Position numbers and translations under genes: made by a program
Notes under the pieces: generated by a model
The model's input: only the letters and a program-made list of their open reading frames with translations
The model's database searches: none
What the model was told of the DNA's origin: nothing
Part shown: one piece after another, positions 34,618 through 44,202 of the stretch
Position numbering within the stretch: the first letter of the stretch is position 1
Layout of the letters: each line of letters begins with the position of its first letter
Assembly (NCBI RefSeq): GCF_025264685.1
Contig: NZ_CP073721.1
Span: forward strand, 7,085,501 to 7,149,500
Direction: 5' to 3'
Origin: Dactylosporangium roseum
GTDB taxonomy: Bacteria > Actinomycetota > Actinomycetes > Mycobacteriales > Micromonosporaceae
Length of the DNA: 64,000 nt

Positions 34618-37098
34618 CTAGGTTCGGGCGGACACGCGGCCGTAGACGGTCGTGCGCTGGCGGACCGGGCGGCCCGCGGCCTTACCGATGGCCTCGAGTT
34701 CCTCCCTCGTTCGGGCGGAGCCGTGCTCCGAGCCGGCCATCCGCGAGATGGTCTCCTCCATCAGCGTGCCGCCGAGGTCGTTGGCGCCGCCGCGCAGCAT
34801 CGCCACCGTGCCCTCGTCACCGAGCTTCACCCACGAGCACTGGACGTTGTCGATCCGGCCGTGCAGCAACACCCGGGCCATCGCGTGCACGGCCCGGTTG
34901 TCGCGCCAGGTCGGGCCGGGCCGGGCGATGCCGGCGAGGTAGATCGGCGCGCTGTGGTGGACGAACGGCAGCGCCACGAACTCGGTGAAGCCGCCCGTGC
35001 GGTCCTGGATCCCGGCCAGCACCCGGAAGTGGCCGAGCCAGTGGCCGGGGTGGTCGACGTGGCCGTACATCATCGTCGAACTCGACCGGATGCCCAGCTC
35101 GTGCGCGGTGGTGACCACCTCGACCCACGCCGACGTCGGCAGCTTGCCCTTGGTGAGCACCCACCGGACCTCGTCGTCGAGAATCTCCGCGGCCGTTCCC
35201 GGGATGCTGTCCAGGCCGGCCTCCTTGAGCTGGACGAGCCAGTCGCGGATCGAGACGCCGGCCTTCGCCGCGGCGGTGACGACCTCCATCGGGCTGAACG
35301 CGTGGACGTGCATGCCGGGGACGCGGGCCTTCACGGCCCGGACCAGATCCGCATACGCCGTGATCGGGAGCTTCGGGTCGATCCCGCCCTGCATGCAGAC
35401 CTCGGAGGCGCCCGCGTGCCAGGCCTCCTCGGCCCGGTCGGCGACCTGCTCGTAGGACAGGCGGTAGGCGTCGGCGTCCCGCTCGCGCTGGGCGAACGCG
35501 CAGAACCGGCAGCCGACGTAGCAGACGTTGGAGAAGTTGACGTTCCGGTTGATCACGTAGGTGATGTCGTCGCCGACCGCGTCACGGCGCAGGCCGTCGG
35601 CGATGCCGACGAGCGCCTCGAGCCCGGGACCGTCCACGTTGAACAGTGCCAGCGCCTCGGCCTCGTGCTCCTTGTCGAGCAGCTTCGCCGGATGCTCCGC
35701 GGCCAGCCTCAGTCCACTGTGGACGTCGCTGTCGAGCCGCTGGACGCTGGTCGTCCGCACGCGGGCGGCGACCTCCTGCCAGTCGCCGTACACCGTGTCG
35801 AAGTCGCCGCGGCGGTCGTCGGTGCGGCCCTCGGTGTCGATCGCGGCGTGCAGGTCGGTGCGGCCACTGTCCTCGTAGCCGCCGTCCGGCTCCTGCCACG
35901 GCAGGCCGACCGGCATGGCGCGCTCGCCGGCGAGGCCGGTCTCCGCGTCCATCAGCGCCGCGAGGTGGGCCGTCAGGCGGGCGTCGATCCACGGGACGCC
36001 GCGTTTGGCGTACTCCGGGTAGATGGTCAGGCGCTCCCTGAGCGTGAAGCCCGCCTTCGCGCTCTGCCGCGCCAGCTCGTCGATGGCGGGCCAGGGGCGC
36101 TCGGGATTGACGTGGTCGGGCGTGATCGGCGAGACACCGCCCCAGTCGTCGATGCCGGCCCGCAGCAGGAGACCGTACTCCTCGTCGATGAGGTTCGGCG
36201 GGGCCTGGACGCGCGCCTTCGGGCCGAGGACCAGCCGGGTGACGGCGATCGTGGCGGCCAGGTCGTGCAGCTCGGCGTCGGGCATCCCGCGCATCGCCGT
36301 GTCGGGCTTGGCGCGGAAGTTCTGGACGATGACCTCCTGGATGTGCCCGTACTCCCGCATCGTCTTGCGGATCGCGAACAGCGACTCCGCGCGCTCCTCG
36401 AGCGTCTCGCCGATGCCGATCAGGATGCCGGTGGTGAACGGGACGCCGACCCTGCCGGCGTCGTCGAGCACCCGCAGCCGGACCGCGGGCTCCTTGTCGG
36501 GCGAGCCGAAGTGCGGACCACCCGGCTCCGACCACAGGCGGTTCGCCGTGGTCTCCAGCATCATGCCCATGCTCGGCGCGACCGGCTTGAGCCGCTGCAG
36601 CTCGGCCCAGGACAGCACACCCGGGTTGAGGTGCGGCAGGAGGCCGGTCTGCTCCAGCACCGCCACCGCACAGGCCCGCAGGTAGTCGAGCGTCGAGTCG
36701 TAGCCGCGCTCGTCCAGCCACCGCTTGGCCTGTGGCCACCGCTCCTCCGGGCGGTCACCGAGCGTGAACAGCGCCTCCTTGCAGCCCTGCGCCGCGCCCT
36801 CCTTGGCGATCGCGAGCACCTCGTCGATCTCGAGATATTCGCTGGGCAGCCGGTGCGGGACCGTCGCGAACGTGCAGTAGTGGCAGCGGTCGCGGCAGAG
36901 CCGGGTGAGCGGGATGAAGACCTTCTTGGAGTACGTCACCACGCCCGGGCGGCCGGCGTCGGCCAGCCCCGCGTCGCGCACCTGGCCCGCCACGGTGAGC
37001 AGGTCGTCGAGGGCCGCGTCGCGAGCGGCCAGGAGGACGGCCGCCTCCGTCACGTCGAGCGGGCGACCGTCGGCCGCGCGACGGAGGGCCCGCCGCAT
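34618..37098 (-). CDS. fbiC: FbiC: bifunctional F420 biosynthesis protein (CofG/CofH fusion, FO synthase)
   Basis: This two-domain radical-SAM enzyme makes the deazaflavin FO from 5-amino-6-ribitylaminouracil and tyrosine. The N-terminal CofG half has the Fe-S cluster motif CRDRCHYC (CX3CX2C), and the C-terminal CofH half has CYVGCRFC, about 440 residues later. The ATG at 37098 (MRRALRRAADG) has GAGGG seven bases upstream and matches where homology begins, giving 826 residues; a GTG at 37134 is also open. FO is finished to F420 by the fbiA and fbiB products encoded at 39042-41065. Confidence 0.97.
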   Translation of the reverse strand: MRRALRRAADGRPLDVTEAAVLLAARDAALDDLLTVAGQVRDAGLADAGRPGVVTYSKKVFIPLTRLCRDRCHYCTFATVPHRLPSEYLEIDEVLAIAKEGAAQGCKEALFTLGDRPEERWPQAKRWLDERGYDSTLDYLRACAVAVLEQTGLLPHLNPGVLSWAELQRLKPVAPSMGMMLETTANRLWSEPGGPHFGSPDKEPAVRLRVLDDAGRVGVPFTTGILIGIGETLEERAESLFAIRKTMREYGHIQEVIVQNFRAKPDTAMRGMPDAELHDLAATIAVTRLVLGPKARVQAPPNLIDEEYGLLLRAGIDDWGGVSPITPDHVNPERPWPAIDELARQSAKAGFTLRERLTIYPEYAKRGVPWIDARLTAHLAALMDAETGLAGERAMPVGLPWQEPDGGYEDSGRTDLHAAIDTEGRTDDRRGDFDTVYGDWQEVAARVRTTSVQRLDSDVHSGLRLAAEHPAKLLDKEHEAEALALFNVDGPGLEALVGIADGLRRDAVGDDITYVINRNVNFSNVCYVGCRFCAFAQRERDADAYRLSYEQVADRAEEAWHAGASEVCMQGGIDPKLPITAYADLVRAVKARVPGMHVHAFSPMEVVTAAAKAGVSIRDWLVQLKEAGLDSIPGTAAEILDDEVRWVLTKGKLPTSAWVEVVTTAHELGIRSSSTMMYGHVDHPGHWLGHFRVLAGIQDRTGGFTEFVALPFVHHSAPIYLAGIARPGPTWRDNRAVHAMARVLLHGRIDNVQCSWVKLGDEGTVAMLRGGANDLGGTLMEETISRMAGSEHGSARTREELEAIGKAAGRPVRQRTTVYGRVSART

Positions 37099-37259
37099 CG
37101 CGTTGCCCTCGGTACTTCTGGCTGCAAAGGTCACGCATTGCAGCCTAAGCTGCCGCCGAACGGATCAACGCCTACCGCGAATGTGAGTTAATCCCCGATG
37201 CCGCCAGGCGAAAAGATCCCGGAGGCCCACCGGGAGGACCTCCGAGATCTCTCGTCGCT

Positions 37260-38903
37260 TCAGCCGCGGGGCGGGATCACCTGCGTACGCTGCGTGTCGT
37301 CATCGTCCCCGGAGGTGGGTGTCCCCAGCACGGTGGTGGCGTCCGGGTCGGCCGGCCGGTCCGCCCGGGCGTGCTGGACGTGCGAGAACGCCGCGGTGGC
37401 CTCGGGGTCCGCGGCCTGGTGGGCCACCGTGGCCGTGGCGTCCGGGTCGGTGGGCGCGATGCCGCCCACCGTCTCGGTGTCCGCCGCTGCCTCGGCGTCG
37501 GCGACGACCGCGGGCGGTGCCTCGTCCTGGGAGGCCGGGGCGAGCGCCGTGGTGGCGTCGGGGTCGGCCGGCGGGAAGGCGCCCGTCTTGCCGAACGGCG
37601 AAGCCGCCTCACCCTCCGCCTGTGGCGCCGGGGCACTGTCCTGCGGTGCCGGGTGCGTGGAGGTGCCGCCCGGCCAGCCGGCCGCGGCGAAGCCCGACGG
37701 CGGGGTCGAGGGGTCGCTGTCGGCCGGCGAGGCGGAGACCGGCTCGTCGGCGGCTGCGGTGGCCGATGCGGTGTACGACGCGAACGGCGAGCTCAGCGGC
37801 GATTCGGCGGACGGTGCACCGGAGACGGGCTCACCCGTGCCGAACGACGGAGCGCCGGAAGCGGGAGCGCCGAAGCTCGGCGCCCCGGATGGCGGAGCCG
37901 TGTACGCGGGTGCCCCGGTCGCCTGGGCACCCGCGTCCGGGGCCCCGAAGGCGGGAGCGCCGGAGGCCGGTGCGGCGTAACCCGGCGCGCCGGACGCCGG
38001 TGCGGCCGAGGTCGGCGCGGGCGCCGCGGAGGTGGGTGCGGTGAACGCCGGAGCACCGGTGGACGTGGGCTGGGCCTGCTGCGCGGGGAAGCTCTGGCTC
38101 GCGTAGCCGGCCGCGGCGCCCGGGACGGCCGGGTTGCTGCCCGTCGTCTGCGGATTGGCCCAGCCGCCGGTCTGCTGCTGCTGGTAGCCGGGCTGTGCCG
38201 GGTAGCCCTGCGGCACCGGGGCGGTCTGCGCGCCGGCCGGGTAGCCGGGCTGCTGCCCGTACTGCTGCTGGGCGTAGGGGTATCCGGGCTGGCCGTACGG
38301 GTACGTCGGCTGGCCGTACACACCCTGCGGCGGCTTGGCGGGTGCATATGCGCCGAGGTAGACGCGGATGACCAGGAACAGGACGAGCCCGAGCAGCGCC
38401 AGACCGCCCAGGCGGCTCAGGAAGGCGGCGAACACGAAACCGACGCGCACACCATCGGGCTGCAGGTCCCCGATGAGGCCGGCGAGCAGCAGCACCACGC
38501 CGAACAGCGCGGCCATCGCATATTCGATCAGCGCGCCGAGGACGACGAGGCGCGCCTTCGGCACCGCCGGCTCGATGTGCGTGGCGATCAGCACCGCGAG
38601 GATCGGCAACGCGATGGTCTCCACGGAGACGAACGAGCCGAAGGACGAGCCCGCGTTGCCCAGGAAGTCGCTGGCCAGCGACGTGAGCAGGGTGATCAGC
38701 CCGGCGAGGAGCAGGACGCCGTTCACGCCGAGCAGCACGAGGGAGACAAGCTCCCGGTACGGCGAGGTGAACTGGAGCGCCTTCTTCTCTTCCGCGGGTT
38801 TCGGCTGAGCCGCGGCAGGCTGGGCCACGGCTGCGTACGGCGAGGTGGCCGGCTGCGGCGAGAACGCCGCGGACGAGGTCGGGTCTGGTGGCTGGGTGCT
38901 CAC
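37260..38903 (-). CDS. Membrane protein with long Pro/Ala-rich, Thr-motif C-terminal tail
   Basis: This 547-residue protein of unknown function starts with a Pro/Gln-rich stretch, then four hydrophobic helices (residues ~60-190, beginning LVSLVLLGVNGVLLLAGLIT), then a low-complexity tail of about 350 residues rich in Pro, Ala, Gly, Gln and Tyr. The last 130 residues repeat acidic-Thr motifs: DPDATTALA, DPDATATVA, DPEATAAFS, DPDATTVLG and TQRTQVIPP. These resemble sites phosphorylated by Ser/Thr kinases and read by FHA domains, but that is inference. The start at 38903 is a GTG with GGGAG six bases upstream. It lies divergent to fbiA. Confidence 0.75.
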   Translation of the reverse strand: MSTQPPDPTSSAAFSPQPATSPYAAVAQPAAAQPKPAEEKKALQFTSPYRELVSLVLLGVNGVLLLAGLITLLTSLASDFLGNAGSSFGSFVSVETIALPILAVLIATHIEPAVPKARLVVLGALIEYAMAALFGVVLLLAGLIGDLQPDGVRVGFVFAAFLSRLGGLALLGLVLFLVIRVYLGAYAPAKPPQGVYGQPTYPYGQPGYPYAQQQYGQQPGYPAGAQTAPVPQGYPAQPGYQQQQTGGWANPQTTGSNPAVPGAAAGYASQSFPAQQAQPTSTGAPAFTAPTSAAPAPTSAAPASGAPGYAAPASGAPAFGAPDAGAQATGAPAYTAPPSGAPSFGAPASGAPSFGTGEPVSGAPSAESPLSSPFASYTASATAAADEPVSASPADSDPSTPPSGFAAAGWPGGTSTHPAPQDSAPAPQAEGEAASPFGKTGAFPPADPDATTALAPASQDEAPPAVVADAEAAADTETVGGIAPTDPDATATVAHQAADPEATAAFSHVQHARADRPADPDATTVLGTPTSGDDDDTQRTQVIPPRG

Positions 38904-39041
38904 TGGCTCTCCCGAAATGAACACGCGTGGATGTCGCAAACAGGTCGGTCGAAGCCTAGTCCCTGCTTCCGAATCCTGCGTGCACAGGAAGACCGACGGC
39001 CCCGCGGAGAAGTGTCGTACTGGTGGGGCAGGATTGACGGC

Positions 39042-39998
39042 ATGCGGATCGTGGTTCTGGCCGGCGGCATCGGCGGCGCGCGCTTCCTGCTCGGCGCGCG
39101 TGCGGTGGCCCGGGAGGTGGGTGCCGAGGTGACGGCGGTGGTCAACGTCGGCGACGACGTCACTCTGCACGGACTGCGGATCTGCCCCGATCTCGACAGC
39201 GTGATGTATACGTTGGGCGGCGGCGCCGATCCGGAGCGTGGCTGGGGCCGGGTCGGCGAGACCTGGACGGTCAAGGAGGAGCTGGCGGCCTACGGCGCCG
39301 AGCCGACCTGGTTCGGCCTCGGTGACAAGGACATCGCGACGCACCTGGTGCGCACCCGGATGCTCGACGCCGGCTATCCGCTGTCCGCCGTCACCGCGGC
39401 GCTGTGCGACCGCTGGCAGCCGGGCATCCGCGTCCTGCCCGCCAGCGACGACCGGGTGGAGACGCACGCGGTGGTCGAGGTCGACGGCGCGACGAAGGCG
39501 ATCCACTTCCAGGAGTGGTGGATCCGCCACCGCGCGGCGGTGCCGACGCAGCGCTTCGTGTTCGTGGGGGCCGAGACGGCCAAGCCGGCAGCGGGTGTGC
39601 TGGACGCGTTGGCCGCCGCAGATGTCGTACTTGTGGCGCCGAGCAACCCGGTGGTCAGCGTCGCGCCGATCCTCGCCGTTCCGGCCGTCCGTGAGGCGGT
39701 GGTCACCGGCAAGGCGCCCGTGGTCGGGGTGTCGCCGATCATCGGCACCGCCCCGGTACGCGGCATGGCCGACAAGTGCCTGGCGGTGGTCGGCGTCGAG
39801 TGCAGCCCGGCCGGCGTCGGCGGCCTGTTCGGCGCCCGCGGCGCCGGCGGCGTGCTCGACGGCTGGCTGGTCGACGAGTCCGACGCGGGCGTCGAGGTGC
39901 CCGGGTTGACGGTGCACGCCAGGCCGCTGTGGATGACCGACGAGGCGGCCACGGGCGCCATCGTCCGGGCCGCCCTGTCCGTGGCAGGCGTGTCATGA
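39042..39998 (+). CDS. fbiA: FbiA/CofD: 2-phospho-lactate (or phosphoenolpyruvate-derived) transferase of F420 synthesis
   Basis: This 318-residue enzyme joins the activated phospho-acid to FO to give F420-0 or dehydro-F420-0. The N-terminal MRIVVLAGGIGGARFLLG nucleotide-binding loop, NVGDDVTLHGLRICPDLDSV near residue 40, and FGLGDKDIATHLVRT are typical. The start at 39042 has an AGGA site upstream. It overlaps fbiB by ATGA and so is translationally coupled to it. Confidence 0.96.
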   Translation: MRIVVLAGGIGGARFLLGARAVAREVGAEVTAVVNVGDDVTLHGLRICPDLDSVMYTLGGGADPERGWGRVGETWTVKEELAAYGAEPTWFGLGDKDIATHLVRTRMLDAGYPLSAVTAALCDRWQPGIRVLPASDDRVETHAVVEVDGATKAIHFQEWWIRHRAAVPTQRFVFVGAETAKPAAGVLDALAAADVVLVAPSNPVVSVAPILAVPAVREAVVTGKAPVVGVSPIIGTAPVRGMADKCLAVVGVECSPAGVGGLFGARGAGGVLDGWLVDESDAGVEVPGLTVHARPLWMTDEAATGAIVRAALSVAGVS

Positions 39999-41065
39999 CC
40001 GAGGGGATCTCGGTGCTGCCGGTCGTCGGCATCGGCGACGTGCGCCCCGGTGCCGACCTCGCGGGCCTGATCCGGGATGCCGCGCCCTGGATCGCGGACG
40101 GCGACATTCTCGTGGTCACCAGCAAGGTGGTCAGCAAGGCCGAGGGGCAGCTCGTCGAGATCCCGCTCGACGAGCCGGCCCGGGAGACGGCCCGCGAGGC
40201 GGTCCTGCGCGCGGAGACGGCCCGGGTCGTCGCGCGGCGGGGTGCGACCCGGATCGTGCAGACGCATCACGGGTTCGTGCTGGCCGCCGCCGGCATCGAC
40301 GCGTCCAACGTCGACCCGACGCACCTGGTGCTGCTGCCCAAGGACCCCGACGCGTCGGCGCGCTGGCTGCGTGACGAGTTCCGGGAGCGCTTCGGGCTCG
40401 ACGTCGCCGTCGTGGTCACCGACACCATGGGCCGGCCGTGGCGGCTCGGACTCACCGACGTCGCGATCGGTGCGGCCGGGATCAACGCGCTCACCGACTA
40501 TCGGGGGCGCCGCGACACATACGGCAACGAGCTCCAGCTCACCCAGATGGCCGTCGTCGACGAGCTGGCCGCCGCCGCCGACCTCGTGAAGGGCAAGACC
40601 GATCAGGTGCCGGTCGCGGTGGTCCGCGGGCTGCCGATCCGCGCCGAGGGACACGGCACGGGAGCGGCCGAGCTGATCCGGGGCGCCGACGCCGACCTGT
40701 TCTCGCTCGGCACGGCGGAGGCCGTGGCCCGCGGGCTGCGCGCCTCGGCGGAGATCTCGGACGCCGCGGCGTTTCAGCCGGGTCCGGTGACGCTGCCCGA
40801 TCTGCCGTTTCCGCAGACACGGAGCGTGATTCTCCCGGACAACACCGCGGCGGCGATCGTCGCTTGGGCGCCGGCCGGCGACCTCGCACGGGCCGTTGAG
40901 GTCGGCATGGAGATCCAGCGACTGCGGGCCATTCTGGCTGCTGAAGGTCTCGCGACGGTCTGGATCGAGGCCGGCGGTGACCCCCGTCTGACGGCCGAGG
41001 TGCCGGAAGGTGGTGTGCCCCTCGGCGTCCTGGCGATCGGTCGCGGTAGCCTACCGTCACTATGA
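39995..41065 (+). CDS. fbiB: FbiB/CofE: F420-0 gamma-glutamyl ligase with shortened C-terminal domain
   Basis: This enzyme adds glutamates to F420-0. The N-terminal CofE domain (residues ~1-240) is complete, with VVTSKVVSKAEGQ near residue 42 and VVVTDTMGRPWRLGLTDVAIG near residue 135. The C-terminal part is only about 115 residues, against roughly 200 for the FMN-binding nitroreductase-like domain of mycobacterial FbiB; a family-like ending PLGVLAIGRG remains. The FMN site may be lost. It overlaps fbiA and the following Nudix gene by ATGA. Confidence 0.92.
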   Translation: MTEGISVLPVVGIGDVRPGADLAGLIRDAAPWIADGDILVVTSKVVSKAEGQLVEIPLDEPARETAREAVLRAETARVVARRGATRIVQTHHGFVLAAAGIDASNVDPTHLVLLPKDPDASARWLRDEFRERFGLDVAVVVTDTMGRPWRLGLTDVAIGAAGINALTDYRGRRDTYGNELQLTQMAVVDELAAAADLVKGKTDQVPVAVVRGLPIRAEGHGTGAAELIRGADADLFSLGTAEAVARGLRASAEISDAAAFQPGPVTLPDLPFPQTRSVILPDNTAAAIVAWAPAGDLARAVEVGMEIQRLRAILAAEGLATVWIEAGGDPRLTAEVPEGGVPLGVLAIGRGSLPSL

Positions 41066-41610
41066 CGCTGCACGACGACGCACTTGCGGTTCTGACGAGT
41101 TGGACGGCGCCGACGACGGAGGCCGAGGCGACCCGGCAGCGGTTTCTCGGATTCGTGCGGTCCGATGCGACCACCATGTGGCGTGAGCACGCGGGCGGGC
41201 ACGTGACGGCGAGCGCGCTCGTCGTCGACGCGGCAGCCGAGCGGGTCCTGCTCTGCCTGCACGGCCGGATCAAGCGCTGGGTCCAGCTCGGCGGCCACTG
41301 CGAGCCGGGCGACCTGTCGGTGGCCGGCACCGCCCTGCGCGAGGCGACCGAGGAGTCGGGCATCACGGGCCTGCGAATCAGCGAGGCGCCCATAGGCCTG
41401 GACGTGCACTACGTGCAGTGCTCGGGCGGCCCGTCGCTGCACTACGACGTGCGCTACGCCGCGATCGCGCCGCCCGGCGCCGTGGAGTCGGTGAGCGCCG
41501 AGTCGGCCGCGCTCGCCTGGTTCACCCCCGACGCCCTGCCCACCCCACTGGCCGGCGCAACGGAACCCCTGGTCGCACCGGCGCTCGCCTGGGCCAAGGG
41601 CGGCGCATAG
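41062..41610 (+). CDS. Nudix hydrolase
   Basis: This 182-residue protein of the Nudix fold probably hydrolyses a nucleoside diphosphate derivative. The Nudix helix is seen as GGHCEPGDLSVAGTALREAT followed by EESGI, with Asp in place of the first conserved Glu. The beginning overlaps fbiB by ATGA, so it belongs to the fbiAB operon, an association seen in other actinobacteria. The substrate is unknown. A strong hairpin follows and separates it from the convergent manC. Confidence 0.85.
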   Translation: MTLHDDALAVLTSWTAPTTEAEATRQRFLGFVRSDATTMWREHAGGHVTASALVVDAAAERVLLCLHGRIKRWVQLGGHCEPGDLSVAGTALREATEESGITGLRISEAPIGLDVHYVQCSGGPSLHYDVRYAAIAPPGAVESVSAESAALAWFTPDALPTPLAGATEPLVAPALAWAKGGA

Positions 41611-41656
41611 CTACGGCGGCGGTCGGCGAGCGTCTTGAGTGGGTCCGCGCCCCCGC

Positions 41657-41696
41657 CTGACCGGCCGTGGCGCGAACCCGCGTCGCGGCCGGTCAG
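41657..41696. terminator. Bidirectional terminator between Nudix gene and manC
   Basis: An 11-bp perfect stem (41657-41667 with 41686-41696) encloses an 18-nt loop that itself contains CGCG pairs. The manC stop codon (41693-41695) lies inside the right arm, so the end of manC is part of the hairpin. Confidence 0.75.
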
Positions 41697-42802
41697 AGCA
41701 GCTCTATCGAGCCGCGCTCCTTCAAGGAGTCCACCAGCTTCTTGACGTCCTGGGCACGTGCCCGCGGGCAGATCAGCAGCGCGTCCGGGGTGTCCACGAT
41801 GATCAGGTCGTTGACGCCCACCGCGGCCACCAGGCGGCCCGAGTGGGGCACCACCACAACGCGCTCCGACTCCTGCATCAGCACCGTCGGCTTGGATCGG
41901 GTCGATGACTCCAGCCCCAGGTCGACCACCACGTTGCCGGCCGTGTCGGTCTCCAGCAGCTCGCCCAGCGTGTGGAAGTCGCCGACGTCGTTCCAGCCGA
42001 AGTTGCCCGGCACGGTGCCGACCAGGCCGGCGCGGCCGGCGCCCTCCATGACGCCGAAGTCCACGGAGATCTTGGTCAGGCCCGGCCACAGCTCGGCCAG
42101 CACCTCTTCCCGCTCCCGCGTGTTCCACGCTTCGGCGATGCGCATCAGGCCCTCGTGCAGCGCCGGCTGCTGGCGGGCGAGCTCGTCGAGGAAGACGTCG
42201 ACGCGCCAGACGAACATCCCCGCGTTCCACAGGTATTCGCCCGAGTCGACGTAGCGCTTGGCAACCTCGAGGACCGGCTTTTCGGCGAACTCGGCGACCT
42301 TGCACACGTCGCCGGTGCCGGTGGGCTCGCCGACGTGCAGGTAACCGTAGCCGGTCTCCGGATGGTTCGGCGTGATGCCGATCGTCATCAAGAGGCCGTC
42401 CTCGGCACCCTGGATCGCCTTGGTGAGCGTCTCGGTGAAGGCCGGCACGTCGCGAACCAGTTGGTCGGCGGCGAAGGCCCCCATGACGGCGTGCGGGTCG
42501 CGGCGGGCGATCACGGCGGCCGCCAGGCCGATCGCCGCGCAGGAGTCGCGCGGGGTCGGCTCGACAAGGATGTTGCCCTCGGGCAGGCTGGGCAGTTGCC
42601 GGGCCACGGCGGCCGCGTGCGCCACCCCGGTGACCACGAATGTCGTCTCCGGCGCCGCAAGGGCCTCCAAGCGGCCATACGTCGCCTGGAGCAGCGACAA
42701 CGGCGTGCCGGTGAGCGCGTGGAGGAACTTCGGATGACCGGCTCGCGACAGCGGCCACAGCCGCGTGCCACTACCACCTGCTGGAATCACCGCGTAGAAC
42801 AC
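41693..42802 (-). CDS. manC: Mannose-1-phosphate guanylyltransferase
   Basis: This 369-residue enzyme makes GDP-mannose from mannose-1-P and GTP. The nucleotidyl-transfer loop AVIPAGGSGTRLWPLSR is at the N-terminus and the mannose-binding ETGYGYLHVGE, EFAEKP and NAGMFVW segments follow. The GTG at 42802 gives the family start VFYAVIPAGG; an upstream frame to 42865 is open but not homologous. Together with manA and the mutase it completes the GDP-mannose pathway in this window. It is 147 nt from the glycosyltransferase gene. Confidence 0.95.
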   Translation of the reverse strand: MFYAVIPAGGSGTRLWPLSRAGHPKFLHALTGTPLSLLQATYGRLEALAAPETTFVVTGVAHAAAVARQLPSLPEGNILVEPTPRDSCAAIGLAAAVIARRDPHAVMGAFAADQLVRDVPAFTETLTKAIQGAEDGLLMTIGITPNHPETGYGYLHVGEPTGTGDVCKVAEFAEKPVLEVAKRYVDSGEYLWNAGMFVWRVDVFLDELARQQPALHEGLMRIAEAWNTREREEVLAELWPGLTKISVDFGVMEGAGRAGLVGTVPGNFGWNDVGDFHTLGELLETDTAGNVVVDLGLESSTRSKPTVLMQESERVVVVPHSGRLVAAVGVNDLIIVDTPDALLICPRARAQDVKKLVDSLKERGSIELL

Positions 42803-42949
42803 GGCCCCATCATGCCCAGGAGAGGGCACCTTCCGACAACTCGACGGTGTCGTGTCCATTACCAATATCGCCTGGCCCGGATTCAGAAGGTGACGTCAAG
42901 CGCCGACATGGCGTGACGGGTGAGCAGGGTATGAGTGCCGGCGACACCG

Positions 42950-44095
42950 TCAGTACCGCGGGCCGGCGGCTCTCGCCCAGGCGGCGAGGTGGACCTCGGC
43001 GCTCGACTCCCAGGTGAACTCCTTGGCGCGTGCCGCGCCGGCTTTTGCCAGCGCGTTGCGCCGCTCCGTGTCGTCGAGCAGCGCGGCGAGGTCGCGGGCG
43101 ATCTCGTCGGGGCTGGGGCCGGTGTAGGCGACGGCGTCGCCGCCGACCTCGGGCAGCGAGAGCCGCGGTGTGGTGAGCACGGGTGCGCCGCAGGCCATGG
43201 CTTCCAGGATCGGCAGGCCGAAGCCCTCGCCGAAGGACGGATAGGCGGCGACGGTCGCCCCGCCGAGAAAGCCGGGAAGGTCCGCATACCGCAGATAGCC
43301 GGGCCGTAGCAGCCGCAGGCGGCTCGGGACCTCGCTGATCGCGGCGTCGATCTCGTCGTCGTGGCCCTGGCCGCCGGCGACCACGAGGGCGGGCGGGTCG
43401 GGCCGGTCCCGCACCGCGGCGATCCAGCCACGGATCAGGCTGGGCACGTTTTTCCTGGGCTCCTTGGCGCCGAGGAAGGCGATGTAGTCGGTCGAGCCGA
43501 GGCCGAGCCGGGCGCGGACGCGGGCCTTCTCGTCCTCGCTGGGTGCGTGAAACGCATCCGGGTCGACGCCGTGGTACGCGACGTCGATGCGGGTCGGGTC
43601 GGCGTCCAGCAGCCGGATCAGCTCGTCACGGGTGGCCTTGCTGGGCACGATGACCCGGCTGGCCCGCCGCAGCGAGGTCTTGATCGCGGAGCGGAAGAAG
43701 GTGCGGCGCGACTTGTCGTAATGCTCGGGCTCGGTGAAGAAGGTGGCATCGTGCACGGTCACGGTCACCGGACAACCGGCACGCAGCGGGCAGGTGTAGA
43801 ACGGCGAGTGCAGCACCTGCGCGCCGACCTGCTGGGCGAGCATCGGCAGGCCGGTCTGCTCCCAGGCGAGCCGGGCGGGCCGGTGCGCCGCCGCCGCGGG
43901 CGCGGACATGATCCGGGCATTCGGCAGCAGCCTGCCGTAACGCTCCGCGTCGGTGCGCTGGCAGACCACCGCCAGGTCCGCGTCGAGCGCGCCCAAGGCG
44001 CCGAGCAGACCATCGACATAGCGCCCCACACCGCCTCGGTCGGCTGGGACACTCGTGGCGTCTACGAGCACGCGTGGCGGACGGCCGGGGGTCAC
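42950..44095 (-). CDS. GT4-family glycosyltransferase
   Basis: This 381-residue GT-B enzyme probably transfers mannose or another sugar to a cell-surface acceptor. The N-terminal Rossmann part has RGGVGRYVDGLLGALG, and the C-terminal donor part has EPRKNVPSLIRGW and the E-X7-E-type SFGEGFGLPILEAMACGAPV. The GTG start at 44095 is supported by AAGGAG eight bases upstream. It lies directly upstream of manC on the same strand, so GDP-mannose is a likely donor. Confidence 0.9.
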   Translation of the reverse strand: MTPGRPPRVLVDATSVPADRGGVGRYVDGLLGALGALDADLAVVCQRTDAERYGRLLPNARIMSAPAAAAHRPARLAWEQTGLPMLAQQVGAQVLHSPFYTCPLRAGCPVTVTVHDATFFTEPEHYDKSRRTFFRSAIKTSLRRASRVIVPSKATRDELIRLLDADPTRIDVAYHGVDPDAFHAPSEDEKARVRARLGLGSTDYIAFLGAKEPRKNVPSLIRGWIAAVRDRPDPPALVVAGGQGHDDEIDAAISEVPSRLRLLRPGYLRYADLPGFLGGATVAAYPSFGEGFGLPILEAMACGAPVLTTPRLSLPEVGGDAVAYTGPSPDEIARDLAALLDDTERRNALAKAGAARAKEFTWESSAEVHLAAWARAAGPRY

Positions 44096-44202
44096 TTGGC
44101 GACTCCTTCTGGACTCGAGGCGACGTTCCGGCCCAAAGCCTACGCCCGATCCGCCGATGATCGATGTCCACGACGCGACTGGACCCGACTTCCACCCAGG
44201 AT

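Noticed and set aside
34510..37191. Long plus-strand frame opposite fbiC
   Set aside because: It is antisense to the strongly supported radical-SAM gene, starts in the palindromic repeat and has no recognisable domain.
37198..37980. Plus-strand frame rich in Ala/Gly/Ser opposite the Pro-rich membrane protein
   Set aside because: The low-complexity repeat of the true minus-strand gene generates open frames on both strands; the helices and start signal support the minus strand only.
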